DNA of 64,000 nucleotides from Nitrospinota bacterium (GTDB taxonomy: Bacteria > Nitrospinota_A > UBA7883 > JACRGQ01). Shown piece by piece: positions 17,022 through 25,385 of this stretch. Position 1 is the first letter of the stretch. Each line of letters begins with the position of its first letter. The notes under the pieces are model-generated. The model made no database searches and had not been told where the DNA came from. It saw only the letters and a list, made by a program, of their open reading frames with translations. Made by a program: the position numbers and the translations under genes. The stretch spans positions 1 through 64,000 of the forward strand of contig JACRGR010000020.1 in NCBI GenBank assembly GCA_016212275.1, read 5' to 3'.

Positions 17022-17027
17022 TACAAT
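17022..17027 (+). promoter_or_regulatory. -10 box upstream of era leader ORF
   Basis: GGTACAAT gives TACAAT ending 6 bases before ATG at 17034, the first codon of an 11-codon leader frame. Confidence 0.4.
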
Positions 17028-17033
17028 GTGCCA

Positions 17034-17069
17034 ATGAATTGCTTGCAACAGGGAACGGCGACCGCTTGA
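17034..17069 (+). CDS. 11-codon leader peptide overlapping era start
   Basis: ATG at 17034 opens MNCLQQGTATA and stops at TGA 17067-17069, overlapping the TTG start of era (17066-17068) as TTGA. The placement right after a TACAAT box suggests a leaderless mini-frame whose termination couples to era initiation. It is supported only by arrangement, not by similarity. Confidence 0.35.
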   Translation: MNCLQQGTATA

Positions 17070-17959
17070 CTGAATTCAAGTGCGGCTACTGCGGCATCGT
17101 GGGGCGGCCCAACGCCGGAAAGTCCACCCTGATGAATCGTTTGTGCGGGGAACAGGTGGCGATAGTCACCGACAAGCCCCAGACCACGCGCGACATGATC
17201 ACCGGCATAAAGACCACCAAAGAGGCGCAGATCATTTTCCTCGACACCCCCGGCCTGCACGAATCGCAAAAAGCGCTCAACGTAAAAATGATAAAGGCGG
17301 CGGAAGAAGCGGCAAAGGAGGCCGACCTTTTGCTGGTGCTGTGCGACCCCACCCAGGAGCGCCCGGATGCGGATGCGCGGATAGCGGAGAAAATGGTGGC
17401 ATCCGGCAAGCCGGTGATCGCCGCCGTGAACAAGATAGACTGCGTGGCGAAAGAGACCATTCTGCCGTTGATGAAGATGTTCGCCGACGCGGGCATCACC
17501 GACATCTACCCCATCTCAGCCGCCACCGGCGAGGGGGTGGAGGAACTGGAAAAAGGCATTCTCGCCAAACTGCCCGCCGGCCCCCAGCTTTTCCCGGAGG
17601 ATCAGATCACCGACCAGAACGAGCGGTTTTTGGCCTCGGAGATGATCCGCGAAAAGATATTTCTCTTCACCCACCTGGAGGTGCCGTACGCCTCGATGGT
17701 GAGCGTGGAGGAGTACAAGGAGCGCTCCGAAAAGCTGACCGCCGTGCGCGCCACGATCTTCGTGGAAAAGGAATCGCAAAAAGGGATACTGATAGGGCAA
17801 GGGGGCGCGATGATAAAACGGATAGGCCAGGCCGCGCGCGAATCGCTGGAGCAGAGGTTCGGGCGGAAATTCTATCTGGAACTGAGCGTGAAAACGCGCA
17901 AGGACTGGACCCGCGACGAAGGTTTTTTGAAAAAAATGGACTCCGCCTACAAGGGATGA
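17066..17959 (+). CDS. era: GTPase Era
   Basis: Era is an essential GTPase that binds 16S rRNA and helps 30S maturation. G1 GRPNAGKST, the effector region KPQTTRD, G3 DTPG, G4 NKID and G5 ISAATG are visible, followed by a type II KH domain with ILIGQGGAMIKRIG. The annotated start is TTG at 17066 (MTEFKCGYCGIVGRP), giving 297 residues; earlier in-frame codons belong to the region upstream of the -10 box. An AGGGAA lies about 10 bases upstream. recO follows 3 bases later. Confidence 0.94.
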   Translation: MTEFKCGYCGIVGRPNAGKSTLMNRLCGEQVAIVTDKPQTTRDMITGIKTTKEAQIIFLDTPGLHESQKALNVKMIKAAEEAAKEADLLLVLCDPTQERPDADARIAEKMVASGKPVIAAVNKIDCVAKETILPLMKMFADAGITDIYPISAATGEGVEELEKGILAKLPAGPQLFPEDQITDQNERFLASEMIREKIFLFTHLEVPYASMVSVEEYKERSEKLTAVRATIFVEKESQKGILIGQGGAMIKRIGQAARESLEQRFGRKFYLELSVKTRKDWTRDEGFLKKMDSAYKG

Positions 17960-17962
17960 ACA

Positions 17963-18724
17963 ATGCCGCTGTATAACGACGAGGCGATCACCCTGCGCCA
18001 CTACGATTTCGGCGAGGCCGACCGCATCGTCTCTTTTTTCGGCAGGCGGCACGGCAAGGTGCGCGTGGTGGCCAAAGGCGCGAGGAAGCTCAAAAGCCGG
18101 TTCGCCGGGCGGCTGGAGCCGTTCCACAAGGTCGCCATCGTCTACTTCGGGCGGGAGAACGCGAACCTCTACAAACTCAGCAATGTGGATTTCCGCCGGA
18201 CCCGCGCGGCCATGTCGGACGAATTGGAGCGTTTCCACCGCGCCTGCTATGTGACGGAACTGATGGAAGCCGCCCTGCGCGAAGGCGACCCGAACCCGAA
18301 GGCGTTTTTGGCGGCCAACGCCACGCTGGAACTCATTGCGCGGGAAACGCGCACGGCGGAACTGGATTGGATCACCCGCTTTTTCGACGTGCGGTTCTTA
18401 AGCCATATCGGGTACACCCCCACGCTGGACCGGTGCGTGGCCTGCCGGGGCGGCCTGCCGGAAACCGGGCAATTGGCGTTTGACGCGGCCAAGGGGGGCA
18501 TCGTGTGCCCCGCGTGCCGCCCGAAGTTCAAAAGCGCCGTGGCGCTCTCGGCGGGGGCGGCGAAGTTCATGGCGAAAATGCTCACCACCGAATTCGGCAA
18601 GGCGGTGCGGCTGAAGCCGTCCCCGCAGATCCTGCGCGAGATAACCTCGGCCATCATCGCCTTCCGCAACAGCCGGATTCAGGTGAAAATGAACAGCGAA
18701 CGGTTTTTCGGGAGCGACGTATGA
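17963..18724 (+). CDS. recO: DNA repair protein RecO
   Basis: RecO loads RecA onto SSB-covered DNA in the RecFOR pathway. The 253-residue protein has the N-terminal OB fold (MPLYNDEAITLRHYDFGEADRIV, KGARKLKSRFAGRLEPF), the helical middle (ERFHRACYVTELMEAAL) and a four-cysteine zinc site (RCVACRGG and IVCPACRP). It follows era, a common gene pair, and its stop overlaps the PII gene by ATGA. Confidence 0.93.
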   Translation: MPLYNDEAITLRHYDFGEADRIVSFFGRRHGKVRVVAKGARKLKSRFAGRLEPFHKVAIVYFGRENANLYKLSNVDFRRTRAAMSDELERFHRACYVTELMEAALREGDPNPKAFLAANATLELIARETRTAELDWITRFFDVRFLSHIGYTPTLDRCVACRGGLPETGQLAFDAAKGGIVCPACRPKFKSAVALSAGAAKFMAKMLTTEFGKAVRLKPSPQILREITSAIIAFRNSRIQVKMNSERFFGSDV

Positions 18725-19056
18725 AGCTGGTGCAGGCGATCATCAAGCCGCTGAAAATGGACGAGGTGAAGGACAGCCTCAACCAGATAGGCATCGGCGG
18801 CCTGACCGTGACGGAAGTGAAAGGGATCGGCAGGCAGTCCGGCACGGCGGAAATGTTCGTGAGCGCCCGCGCGGGCGGGGGATTGCCGAAAGTGTGCCTG
18901 GAGATCGCGGTGGAAGACGGCAAGGTGGAGCGGGTGATCGAGGCCATCCGGTCGGCGGGCCGCACGGACAAAGTGGGAGACGGAAAGATCTTCGTGTACG
19001 ACATTGTGGACGCGGTGCGCATCCGCACCGGCGAGCGCGGCAAGGATTCCATTTAA
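18721..19056 (+). CDS. glnB: PII-family nitrogen regulatory protein with atypical T-loop
   Basis: PII proteins sense 2-oxoglutarate and ATP/ADP and control nitrogen assimilation. The 111 residues show MKLVQAIIKPLKMDEV, TVTEVKGIGRQ and the C-terminal GDGKIFVYDIVDAVRIRTGE, matching PROSITE-like PII signatures. The T-loop, however, reads SGTAEMFVSARAGGGLPK: it is one residue shorter than in E. coli GlnB and contains no tyrosine, so uridylylation at Tyr51 is impossible. Start ATG overlaps the recO stop. There is no amt or glnA next to it, so its target is unknown; it may be a diverged PII paralogue. Confidence 0.9.
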   Translation: MKLVQAIIKPLKMDEVKDSLNQIGIGGLTVTEVKGIGRQSGTAEMFVSARAGGGLPKVCLEIAVEDGKVERVIEAIRSAGRTDKVGDGKIFVYDIVDAVRIRTGERGKDSI

Positions 19057-19117
19057 TCCCCCCTCGCTACCCGCATAGGCGAACGCCGGAGGTTCTGTAT
19101 TGCCGCTGGAGCCGTGG

Positions 19118-19123
19118 TAAACT
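19118..19123 (+). promoter_or_regulatory. -10 box of gspC-like gene (leaderless candidate)
   Basis: GGTAAACT ends 9 bases before ATG at 19133, without a Shine-Dalgarno site between. The box is identical to that of the tonB-like gene. Confidence 0.4.
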
Positions 19124-19132
19124 ATTGAGTCA

Positions 19133-19837
19133 ATGAAAGGCGTTAAAAACCTCGGGCGGGCGTTTTCGCTCATCCCGGTGAAATATCTGCTCGGCGCGGC
19201 GGGAGCGGCCGCCGCGCTTGTCGGCTACGGCATCGTGAAGACCGTCATCACGTCCCCCGTGCCGCAGGTGGAAGTGAAGGCCGAGGCAAAGGCGCAAAAG
19301 CCGTTGCTGGAGGCTCCGCAAAGCGTCGCCGTTCCCCCCGCTATCGGCGCGGGGAACCTGTTCCGCAAGCAACGCGCCGACCACACGCCGCCCCCGCCAT
19401 TGCAACCGGCGGACCCCAATGAGCCGGTGCCGGACGTGAAATTGGTGGGGATCATCATTTCGGACACGCGGCGGGTGGCGATACTCGACGCGGAGGTGAA
19501 AAAATATATCAGGCGGGTATATGAGGACCAACTGGTGTTAAGCGGCGTGAAGCAGGAACCGCTGATGACGCCGGACGGCAAGGTGATAAAGATCATCCCG
19601 CTCAAGGGGGACAAGCTCGACTCGCAGACCTTCAACGAGGGGGACATAGTTTCCGATTACACGCTGGCGCGCATCAACGAGGACTCGATCGAATTGGCAA
19701 GCCTTGCCAGCGGCAAGCGCACGGTCATTTACCTCGATACCGATCAGGCGGAAAAATCGCTTACCGGCAGGATGTCCAATGTGAACGCGGCGGATGAAGA
19801 CAATTTCTTCAAACTCAGCGGGGCCGTGGCGCGATGA
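19133..19837 (+). CDS. gspC: type II secretion GspC-like inner membrane protein
   Basis: The 234-residue protein has a short cytoplasmic tail, a membrane segment (VKYLLGAAGAAAALVGYGIV), a proline-rich linker and a homology-region domain with VKLVGIIISDTRRVAILDAEVKKYIRRVYE, the pattern of GspC/PilP-type proteins that connect the inner-membrane platform to the secretin. The end includes GDIVSDYTLARINEDSIEL. It lacks a PDZ domain. It overlaps gspE by ATGA, which supports the assignment. Confidence 0.75.
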   Translation: MKGVKNLGRAFSLIPVKYLLGAAGAAAALVGYGIVKTVITSPVPQVEVKAEAKAQKPLLEAPQSVAVPPAIGAGNLFRKQRADHTPPPPLQPADPNEPVPDVKLVGIIISDTRRVAILDAEVKKYIRRVYEDQLVLSGVKQEPLMTPDGKVIKIIPLKGDKLDSQTFNEGDIVSDYTLARINEDSIELASLASGKRTVIYLDTDQAEKSLTGRMSNVNAADEDNFFKLSGAVAR

Positions 19838-21525
19838 GCGGCGCTGGTGCGATTGAAAAAGAGCTGATCGACGCCGGCAAGCTGACCCCCGAAGCCTTCC
19901 GCACGGTGAAGGCCCAGAACCCCGCGGGCCGGAAGTCCGTGTGGAAGACCGCCGTGGCGATGGGGTATGTGGCCGAGGCGGAAGTGCTGGGGATCATCTC
20001 ACGCAAATTCGATTTGCCATTTTTGCGCGCCGACGAAATGCCCGCTTCCACATTCGACCTTGTCTCCGCGGGGGTTTCCGCGGCGTATCTTTCCGAAAAC
20101 AAGATATACCCCGTGCGCCTGGACGGCGACTGCCTTGAAGCGGTGGTGTGCGATCCCGCCGCCATCCCGATGGTGGAGGCCTTGCTGGTGGGCACGGATC
20201 GGTACGCCAAGGTGTTCCTCGCCACCGAAGAAGCGGTGCATCTGGCCATCGAGCGGGCGTTTGGCACCGGCGCGTCGGTGATGGAGTCCATCGTGGACCG
20301 CGCGGGCGAATCCGGCGTCGCCGACCCGGATGCGGGGGGCGAGGAAGATCCCGACCACTTGAGCGACCTTGCCTCCGGCGCGCCGGTGATACGGCTGGTG
20401 AATCTGCTCATCCAGCGCGCGGTGGAGACCGGCGCGTCGGACATCCATATCGAGCCGTTCGAAGACGACCTTTCGGTGCGCTACCGGATTGACGGCATAT
20501 TGCACCATGTGGAGGCCCCGCCGAAAAAAATGCAGGCGGCCGTCTCCTCGCGCATCAAGATCATGGCGCGGCTGAACATCGCCGAGAAACGCCTGCCCCA
20601 GGACGGGCGAATACGCACCCGCGTGGGGGGCAAGGACATAGACATGCGCGTTTCCACCATCCCCACCGTGTACGGCGAGAGCATCGTGATGCGCATACTC
20701 GACCGCGGCTCCGTGGTGATTGACCTCAATACGCTGGGCTTTCCGAAAGGGGAACGTGAAAAATTCGGCGCCATGATCGCGCGCCCCTACGGGATGCTCC
20801 TGGTCACCGGTCCCACCGGTAGCGGCAAGACCACCACTCTGTATGCCGCGCTGGACAAGATCAACACGCCGGACAAGAAGATCATCACGGTGGAAGACCC
20901 CGTGGAATACCAGATGAAGGGGATAAACCAGATACAGGTGCGCCCGCAGATAGGGCTGACGTTCCAAAATGGATTGCGCTCCATCGTGCGGCAGGACCCG
21001 GACATAATAATGGTAGGCGAAATACGCGATTTCGAGACGGCGGAAATAGCCATTCAGGCGGCGCTCACCGGCCACATGGTCTTTTCCACCGTGCATACGA
21101 ACGATTCCGCCGGGGCCATCACCCGGCTTTTGGATATGGGGATAGAGCACTACCTCATCAGCTCCGCGCTGGTGGGGGCGCTGGCCCAGCGGCTGGTGCG
21201 CATCCTGTGCCCCAAGTGCAAAAAGCCATATCTCCCCACGGCCGAAGAGGCGCGGGAAGCGGGGAGCGGCACCCTATACCGCGAGACGGGGTGCAAGGAG
21301 TGCGCGAACACCGGTTACCGGGGGCGGCTTGGCATCTACGAGCTGTTGGCGGTGGAAGACGCGGTGCGCAACCTCATTCTCCAAAAGGCCAGCGCCCATG
21401 TCATCAAGGAGCAGGCAAGGCGCGACGGCATGACCACCCTCCGCGAGGATGGCTTCGCGAAAGTGCGCGCGGGAACGACCTCCGTTTCCGAAGTGGTGCG
21501 GGTAACGGCTGAAGAGGTGCTTTGA
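19834..21525 (+). CDS. gspE: type II secretion / pilus assembly ATPase GspE
   Basis: GspE powers assembly of the type II pseudopilus. The 563-residue protein contains an N-terminal MshEN-like domain (SVWKTAVAMGYVAEAEVLGIISRKFDLPFL), the Asp box, Walker A GPTGSGKTT, VEDPVEYQMKGINQIQV, VGEIRDFETAEIA Walker B, and GHMVFSTVHTNDS. A CPKCKKPY and CKECANTGYRGR pair forms the zinc-binding loop of this family. It lies between gspC-like and gspF genes with overlapping starts. Confidence 0.93.
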   Translation: MSGAGAIEKELIDAGKLTPEAFRTVKAQNPAGRKSVWKTAVAMGYVAEAEVLGIISRKFDLPFLRADEMPASTFDLVSAGVSAAYLSENKIYPVRLDGDCLEAVVCDPAAIPMVEALLVGTDRYAKVFLATEEAVHLAIERAFGTGASVMESIVDRAGESGVADPDAGGEEDPDHLSDLASGAPVIRLVNLLIQRAVETGASDIHIEPFEDDLSVRYRIDGILHHVEAPPKKMQAAVSSRIKIMARLNIAEKRLPQDGRIRTRVGGKDIDMRVSTIPTVYGESIVMRILDRGSVVIDLNTLGFPKGEREKFGAMIARPYGMLLVTGPTGSGKTTTLYAALDKINTPDKKIITVEDPVEYQMKGINQIQVRPQIGLTFQNGLRSIVRQDPDIIMVGEIRDFETAEIAIQAALTGHMVFSTVHTNDSAGAITRLLDMGIEHYLISSALVGALAQRLVRILCPKCKKPYLPTAEEAREAGSGTLYRETGCKECANTGYRGRLGIYELLAVEDAVRNLILQKASAHVIKEQARRDGMTTLREDGFAKVRAGTTSVSEVVRVTAEEVL

Positions 21526-22739
21526 TGCCGTTGTTCAACTACCAGGCCACCGGGCCGGACGGCGCGCTGGTGAACGGCGCGATGGAGGCGCCGGACAGCG
21601 CGGCGGTCGTCGAGCGTTTGCGGAAGGACAATTTTTTCCCCGTCTCGGTGGAGAAGGGGCGGAGCATGCCCCGCATCGCGCTCCCTTTTTCCTTCGGGCC
21701 GCGCCGCATGCCGCCAAAGGAACTTCTGAACTTTACCCGGCAGATGGCCACGCTCCTGCGCTCCGGGTTGGAACTGGACCGGTGCCTCGTCATCATGCAG
21801 GAACTCACCGAACATCCGCGCACCAGGGCGGTCATCAAGGCGGTGCAAAAAGGGGTTCACGAGGGGGACACGCTTTCCGCGGCTATGGCGAAGCAGTCCG
21901 GCGCGTTTTCCACGCTCTATCTGAGCATGGTGCGCGCCGGGGAGGCGGGCGGATTTTTGGAAAAGATATTCGACCGTCTGTCGGTCTATCTGGAAAGCCG
22001 GATGAAGCTGGTGGAGTCGGTGCGCTCCGCGCTCATCTATCCGGCGGTGCTGGCGGCGGCGGGGTTTGGCGCGATGGCGGTGCTGATGATCTATGTGGTG
22101 CCCAAGTTCGCCAAGATATTCGAGGGGATGGGGGCGGAGCTTCCCGCCGCCACGCGGTTTTTGGTCTGGTTCAGCGCGGGGGTGGGGCATTACTGGTTCC
22201 TTGTGTTGACCGCTCTGGTTGCCGCCGTGTTTGGGGCGCGGCGATGGTTGTCCACCCCGGCGGGAAAGCTGAAGTGGGACACCACTTTGCTGAAACTGCC
22301 GCTCATAGGCGACTTGGTGCGAAAGACGGTGGTGGCGCAGTTCACGCGGATGCTGGGCACCCTTTTGCAAAGCGGCGTGCCGATAACGCAAGCGCTGGCG
22401 ATAGTGAAGGATACGGTGGCGAACAAGGCGGTGGCTTCGCTCTTGGATAAAACCGCCAAAGGGGTGAAAGAAGGGAAAAAAGTTTCCACGCAAATAAAGG
22501 AATCCGGCCTTTTTCCCGCGCTGGCGGTCCACATGATATTGGTGGGGGAAGAGAGCGGCACAATGGACGAGATGCTGGTGCGGGTGGCGCAGATTTACGA
22601 CGAGGAGGTGGAGGTGGCCGTCAAGCGCATCATCACCTTGCTGGAGCCCGCCATGATCCTCATTATGGGGCTGGCGGTCGCTTTCGTGGTGGTTTCCATG
22701 CTCACCGCCATTTTCTCGGTGAACGACCTGCCGATGTGA
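21525..22739 (+). CDS. gspF: type II secretion inner membrane platform protein GspF
   Basis: The 404-residue protein has two T2SF domains, each with the pattern FTRQMATLLRSGLELDRCL and FTRMLGTLLQSGVPITQAL, and three membrane segments (last one AMILIMGLAVAFVVVSMLTAIF). GspF/PilC anchors the pseudopilus assembly ATPase in the inner membrane. ATG at 21525 shares one base with the gspE stop and is preceded by GAAGAGG. No secretin, pseudopilin or gspL/M genes follow, so the system is split in the genome. Confidence 0.92.
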   Translation: MPLFNYQATGPDGALVNGAMEAPDSAAVVERLRKDNFFPVSVEKGRSMPRIALPFSFGPRRMPPKELLNFTRQMATLLRSGLELDRCLVIMQELTEHPRTRAVIKAVQKGVHEGDTLSAAMAKQSGAFSTLYLSMVRAGEAGGFLEKIFDRLSVYLESRMKLVESVRSALIYPAVLAAAGFGAMAVLMIYVVPKFAKIFEGMGAELPAATRFLVWFSAGVGHYWFLVLTALVAAVFGARRWLSTPAGKLKWDTTLLKLPLIGDLVRKTVVAQFTRMLGTLLQSGVPITQALAIVKDTVANKAVASLLDKTAKGVKEGKKVSTQIKESGLFPALAVHMILVGEESGTMDEMLVRVAQIYDEEVEVAVKRIITLLEPAMILIMGLAVAFVVVSMLTAIFSVNDLPM

Positions 22740-22749
22740 GCGGGTGTGA

Positions 22750-22755
22750 TAAAAT
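22750..22755 (+). promoter_or_regulatory. possible extended -10 box for the glycan cluster
   Basis: TGTGATAAAAT combines a TGTG element with TAAAAT, 48 bases before the radical SAM gene. No strong -35 is visible. Confidence 0.3.
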
Positions 22756-22803
22756 TCATTTTGTGAACACCGATAACACCGTGTTTGGAAAAGCGGGTCG
22801 CCC

Positions 22804-24240
22804 ATGAAGGTATACGTCCTCAATCCGCCGTACGTCGACGATTTTTGCCGGAGCGCGCGCTGGGCCGCCAAATCGCGCGGGCGCGTGCAACGCCACCCGG
22901 AATACCTGCTCACCGCCGTGGCCGTGCTGGAGCAGGCGGGGCACGAAGTGAAGTTCACCGACGGCGCGGCGCTGAACCTGAAAGCGGCGGACATCGAATC
23001 GGAACTGGCTTCCTTCAAGCCGCAGATGGCGGTGCTCCACACCACCACCCCTTCGATAGACAACGATATTTCCTACGCCGCGCTGGCGAAAAAACAGGGG
23101 GTGGCGCTTACCGTGCTGGTGGGCGCGCACGTCAGCGCGGAGCCGGAGGATACCCTAAAGCGCGCCAAAGGCGCGGTGGATGCGGTGGCGCGCGGCGAAT
23201 ATGACTACATTCTGCTCGACTTGGCGTTCGGCAAGGACCTGAAACTCGTCCCCGGCATTTCCTTTATGGACGGAGGAGCGGCGACACACAACCCGGACGC
23301 GCCATTGCCGGACGTGAAGGCGCTCCCGTTCCCCGCGTGGCACCATATCAAGCCGGAGTGGTACCGCGACGCGGGCAAGCGGTTCCCGTTCCTCACGCTC
23401 ATCAGCGGGCGGGGCTGTTTCGCGCAATGCACCTTTTGCCGCGAGGTGGCGGTGATGAGCGGGCGCAAGATGCGCTTCCGCGATCCCGCGCAGGTGGTGG
23501 ACGAAATGGAGCACGACCTGAAACTGTTCCCCCAACTTCGGGAAATAATGATAGAGACCGACACTTTCACCGCCTCCAAAAAACATGTGGAAGGGGTGTG
23601 CGAGGAGATACTCCGGCGCGGATTGAAAATAACCTGGAGTTGCAACGCGCGGGTGGACATAAAGCCGGAATTGCTGGAACTGATGAAATTGGCCGGGTGC
23701 CGGATGTTGATGGTGGGGTACGAGTTCGGCACGCAAGAGGCGCTGGACGCGGTGAAAAAGGGGACCACGCTGGAAGATGCGCGGTCCTTTACGCACAAGG
23801 CCGACGAGCTTGGCTTCACCGTCCACGGGTGCTTCATGATCGGCGCGCCGGGCGAAACGAAGGAGAGCGCGCGGGCCACCATCGAGTTCGCCAAGTCGCT
23901 CCCGCTGGACACGGTGCAGGTCTCCGGCATCGCCGTGTATCCCGGCACGCCGATGTATGCCTGGGCGAAGGAGAAGGGCTACCTCATCCCGAAAGACTGG
24001 ACCGAATGGGTGGACGAAAATTACGAGCAGGTGACTTTGCTGGATTATCCGCAAATGAGCAAAAAGGAAATTGACGAGGCGATTGACGTGGGCCTTAAGG
24101 AGTTTTATCTGCGTCCCCGGCAGATATGGAACATGGTGAAGGGGATACGGAGCGTGGGGGACGTCAAGCGCAAGGCGTACGGACTGAAGAGCTTCGTGGA
24201 CTACTTCGCCGGCGGGAAAAAGGGGCCGACCCGCGGATGA
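22804..24240 (+). CDS. B12-binding radical SAM protein
   Basis: The 478-residue protein has an N-terminal cobalamin-binding-like Rossmann region (MKVYVLNPPYVDD to LVGAHVSAEPE) and a radical SAM domain with CxxxCxxC at Cys205, Cys209 and Cys212 (SGRGCFAQCTFCRE). Later motifs LMVGYEFGTQE and GCFMIGAPGETKES are typical of HpnJ/BchE-like enzymes. It is the first gene of a glycan cluster, so it may modify a lipid or sugar of the envelope; the substrate is not predictable. The stop overlaps the next gene by ATGA. Confidence 0.9.
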   Translation: MKVYVLNPPYVDDFCRSARWAAKSRGRVQRHPEYLLTAVAVLEQAGHEVKFTDGAALNLKAADIESELASFKPQMAVLHTTTPSIDNDISYAALAKKQGVALTVLVGAHVSAEPEDTLKRAKGAVDAVARGEYDYILLDLAFGKDLKLVPGISFMDGGAATHNPDAPLPDVKALPFPAWHHIKPEWYRDAGKRFPFLTLISGRGCFAQCTFCREVAVMSGRKMRFRDPAQVVDEMEHDLKLFPQLREIMIETDTFTASKKHVEGVCEEILRRGLKITWSCNARVDIKPELLELMKLAGCRMLMVGYEFGTQEALDAVKKGTTLEDARSFTHKADELGFTVHGCFMIGAPGETKESARATIEFAKSLPLDTVQVSGIAVYPGTPMYAWAKEKGYLIPKDWTEWVDENYEQVTLLDYPQMSKKEIDEAIDVGLKEFYLRPRQIWNMVKGIRSVGDVKRKAYGLKSFVDYFAGGKKGPTRG

Positions 24241-24899
24241 GGGAGACCGGCGCGCAAAACTGGGACGCCTTCTGGCGACAGTCCGCAACGGGCGGCGCGC
24301 CTAGCTGGTCCAAGCGGCGGATATGCGCCATCCTCTCGCGCTACGCGAAACCCGGCATGGGCGTGTTGGACGCGGGGAGCGGTTCGGGTTTTTTTTCAAA
24401 GTGGTTCCTTTCGCAAGGGTGCGAGGTGCATTCGCTGGATTACTCGCAAGCGGCGCTGGAAGCCACGCGCGCGGCAACCGGGGGGAAGTGCGCGGGGTAT
24501 CACGGGTTCGACCTCACCGATCCGAAGGCGGTTTCCGGCCATGCGGGGCGGTTCGGCCTTATTTTTTCCGACGGCCTTTTCGAGCATTTTCCCGAAGACA
24601 CGCAACGGGCGATCTTCACCAACATGGCCACAATGCTGAACGACGGCGGCGTGATCGTTACCTTCGTGCCGAACCGCTGGACGCCCTGGACGCTCATCCG
24701 TCCCTTCCTTATGCCGGGGATTCATGAAAAGCCGTTCACCCGCCCCTCGTTGGAGCGGTTGTACGCCGATGCGGGGTTCGCGGTGGATGAATCGGGCGGG
24801 GTGAACGTGTGGCCCGCGCCGCTTTCGCCCGACGCGCTTTTTGGCGGGTGTTGCGGGATGCTGGTGTACTGCGTGGGGCGCAAGCGGAAGGGGGGCTGA
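24237..24899 (+). CDS. class I SAM-dependent methyltransferase
   Basis: The 220-residue protein has motif I VLDAGSGSGFFSKWF, motif II-like VHSLDYSQAAL and SDGLFEHFPEDTQRAIFTNM, matching small-molecule methyltransferases of the Methyltransf_11 type. It starts inside the stop codon of the radical SAM gene and its own stop shares a base with the Alg14-like gene, so the cluster is tightly coupled. The likely substrate is a cell-surface glycan or lipid, by context only. Confidence 0.88.
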   Translation: MRETGAQNWDAFWRQSATGGAPSWSKRRICAILSRYAKPGMGVLDAGSGSGFFSKWFLSQGCEVHSLDYSQAALEATRAATGGKCAGYHGFDLTDPKAVSGHAGRFGLIFSDGLFEHFPEDTQRAIFTNMATMLNDGGVIVTFVPNRWTPWTLIRPFLMPGIHEKPFTRPSLERLYADAGFAVDESGGVNVWPAPLSPDALFGGCCGMLVYCVGRKRKGG

Positions 24900-25354
24900 T
24901 GCCGGGGAAACGACTGAAGGCCGCGCTGGTCAGTTCCCACGGGGGGCACCTGACGGAACTGTTGGCCCTGCGGGACGTCTTCAACGGGCACGAGACTTTT
25001 TTCGTCACTTATGAAGGAACCACCCCCAGCGGTTTGCCGCACGCCTATTACCTGCAAAAATTCCACACCAACCCGTTCAGCTTTCTGGCCGTCCTTTTCA
25101 AAACCGCGCGGATACTTTGGAAGGAACGGCCGGACGTTATCTTTTCCACCGGGGCCGAGATCGCGGCGCCGCTGTTCTTCGTCGGCAAGCTGTTCGGGTG
25201 CAAACTGATCTATCTGGAATGCTCGGCGCAGGTGACCACGCCATCGCTCACTGGGCGGCTGGTGTATCCCATCGCCGACCGGTTCTTTGTGCAGTGGGAG
25301 CCGCTGGCGCGCAAATACGGCCCGAAGGCGGTGTGCAAGGGGGGCCTGATCTGA
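24899..25354 (+). CDS. Alg14/PssD-like glycosyltransferase subunit
   Basis: The 151-residue protein shows the Alg14 pattern SSHGGHLTELLAL near the N-terminus, a hydrophobic stretch (FSFLAVLFKTARIL), the STGAEIAAPLFFVGKLFGCKLIYLECSAQVTTPSLTGRLVYPIADRFFVQWEPL region. PssD/EpsE-type proteins are membrane-associated partners that recruit a PssE-type catalytic subunit, which is encoded next. Together they add a sugar to a lipid-linked intermediate in polysaccharide synthesis. ATG overlaps the methyltransferase stop (TGATG). Confidence 0.9.
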   Translation: MPGKRLKAALVSSHGGHLTELLALRDVFNGHETFFVTYEGTTPSGLPHAYYLQKFHTNPFSFLAVLFKTARILWKERPDVIFSTGAEIAAPLFFVGKLFGCKLIYLECSAQVTTPSLTGRLVYPIADRFFVQWEPLARKYGPKAVCKGGLI

Positions 25355-25370
25355 CCCTCCCGGAGCGTGG

Positions 25371-25376
25371 TATTAT
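25371..25376 (+). promoter_or_regulatory. -10-like box before the Alg13-like gene
   Basis: GGTATTAT ends 9 bases before ATG at 25386, in a 31-base gap with no good Shine-Dalgarno site. It may be an internal leaderless start in the glycan cluster. Confidence 0.35.
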
Positions 25377-25385
25377 CCGGCAAGT

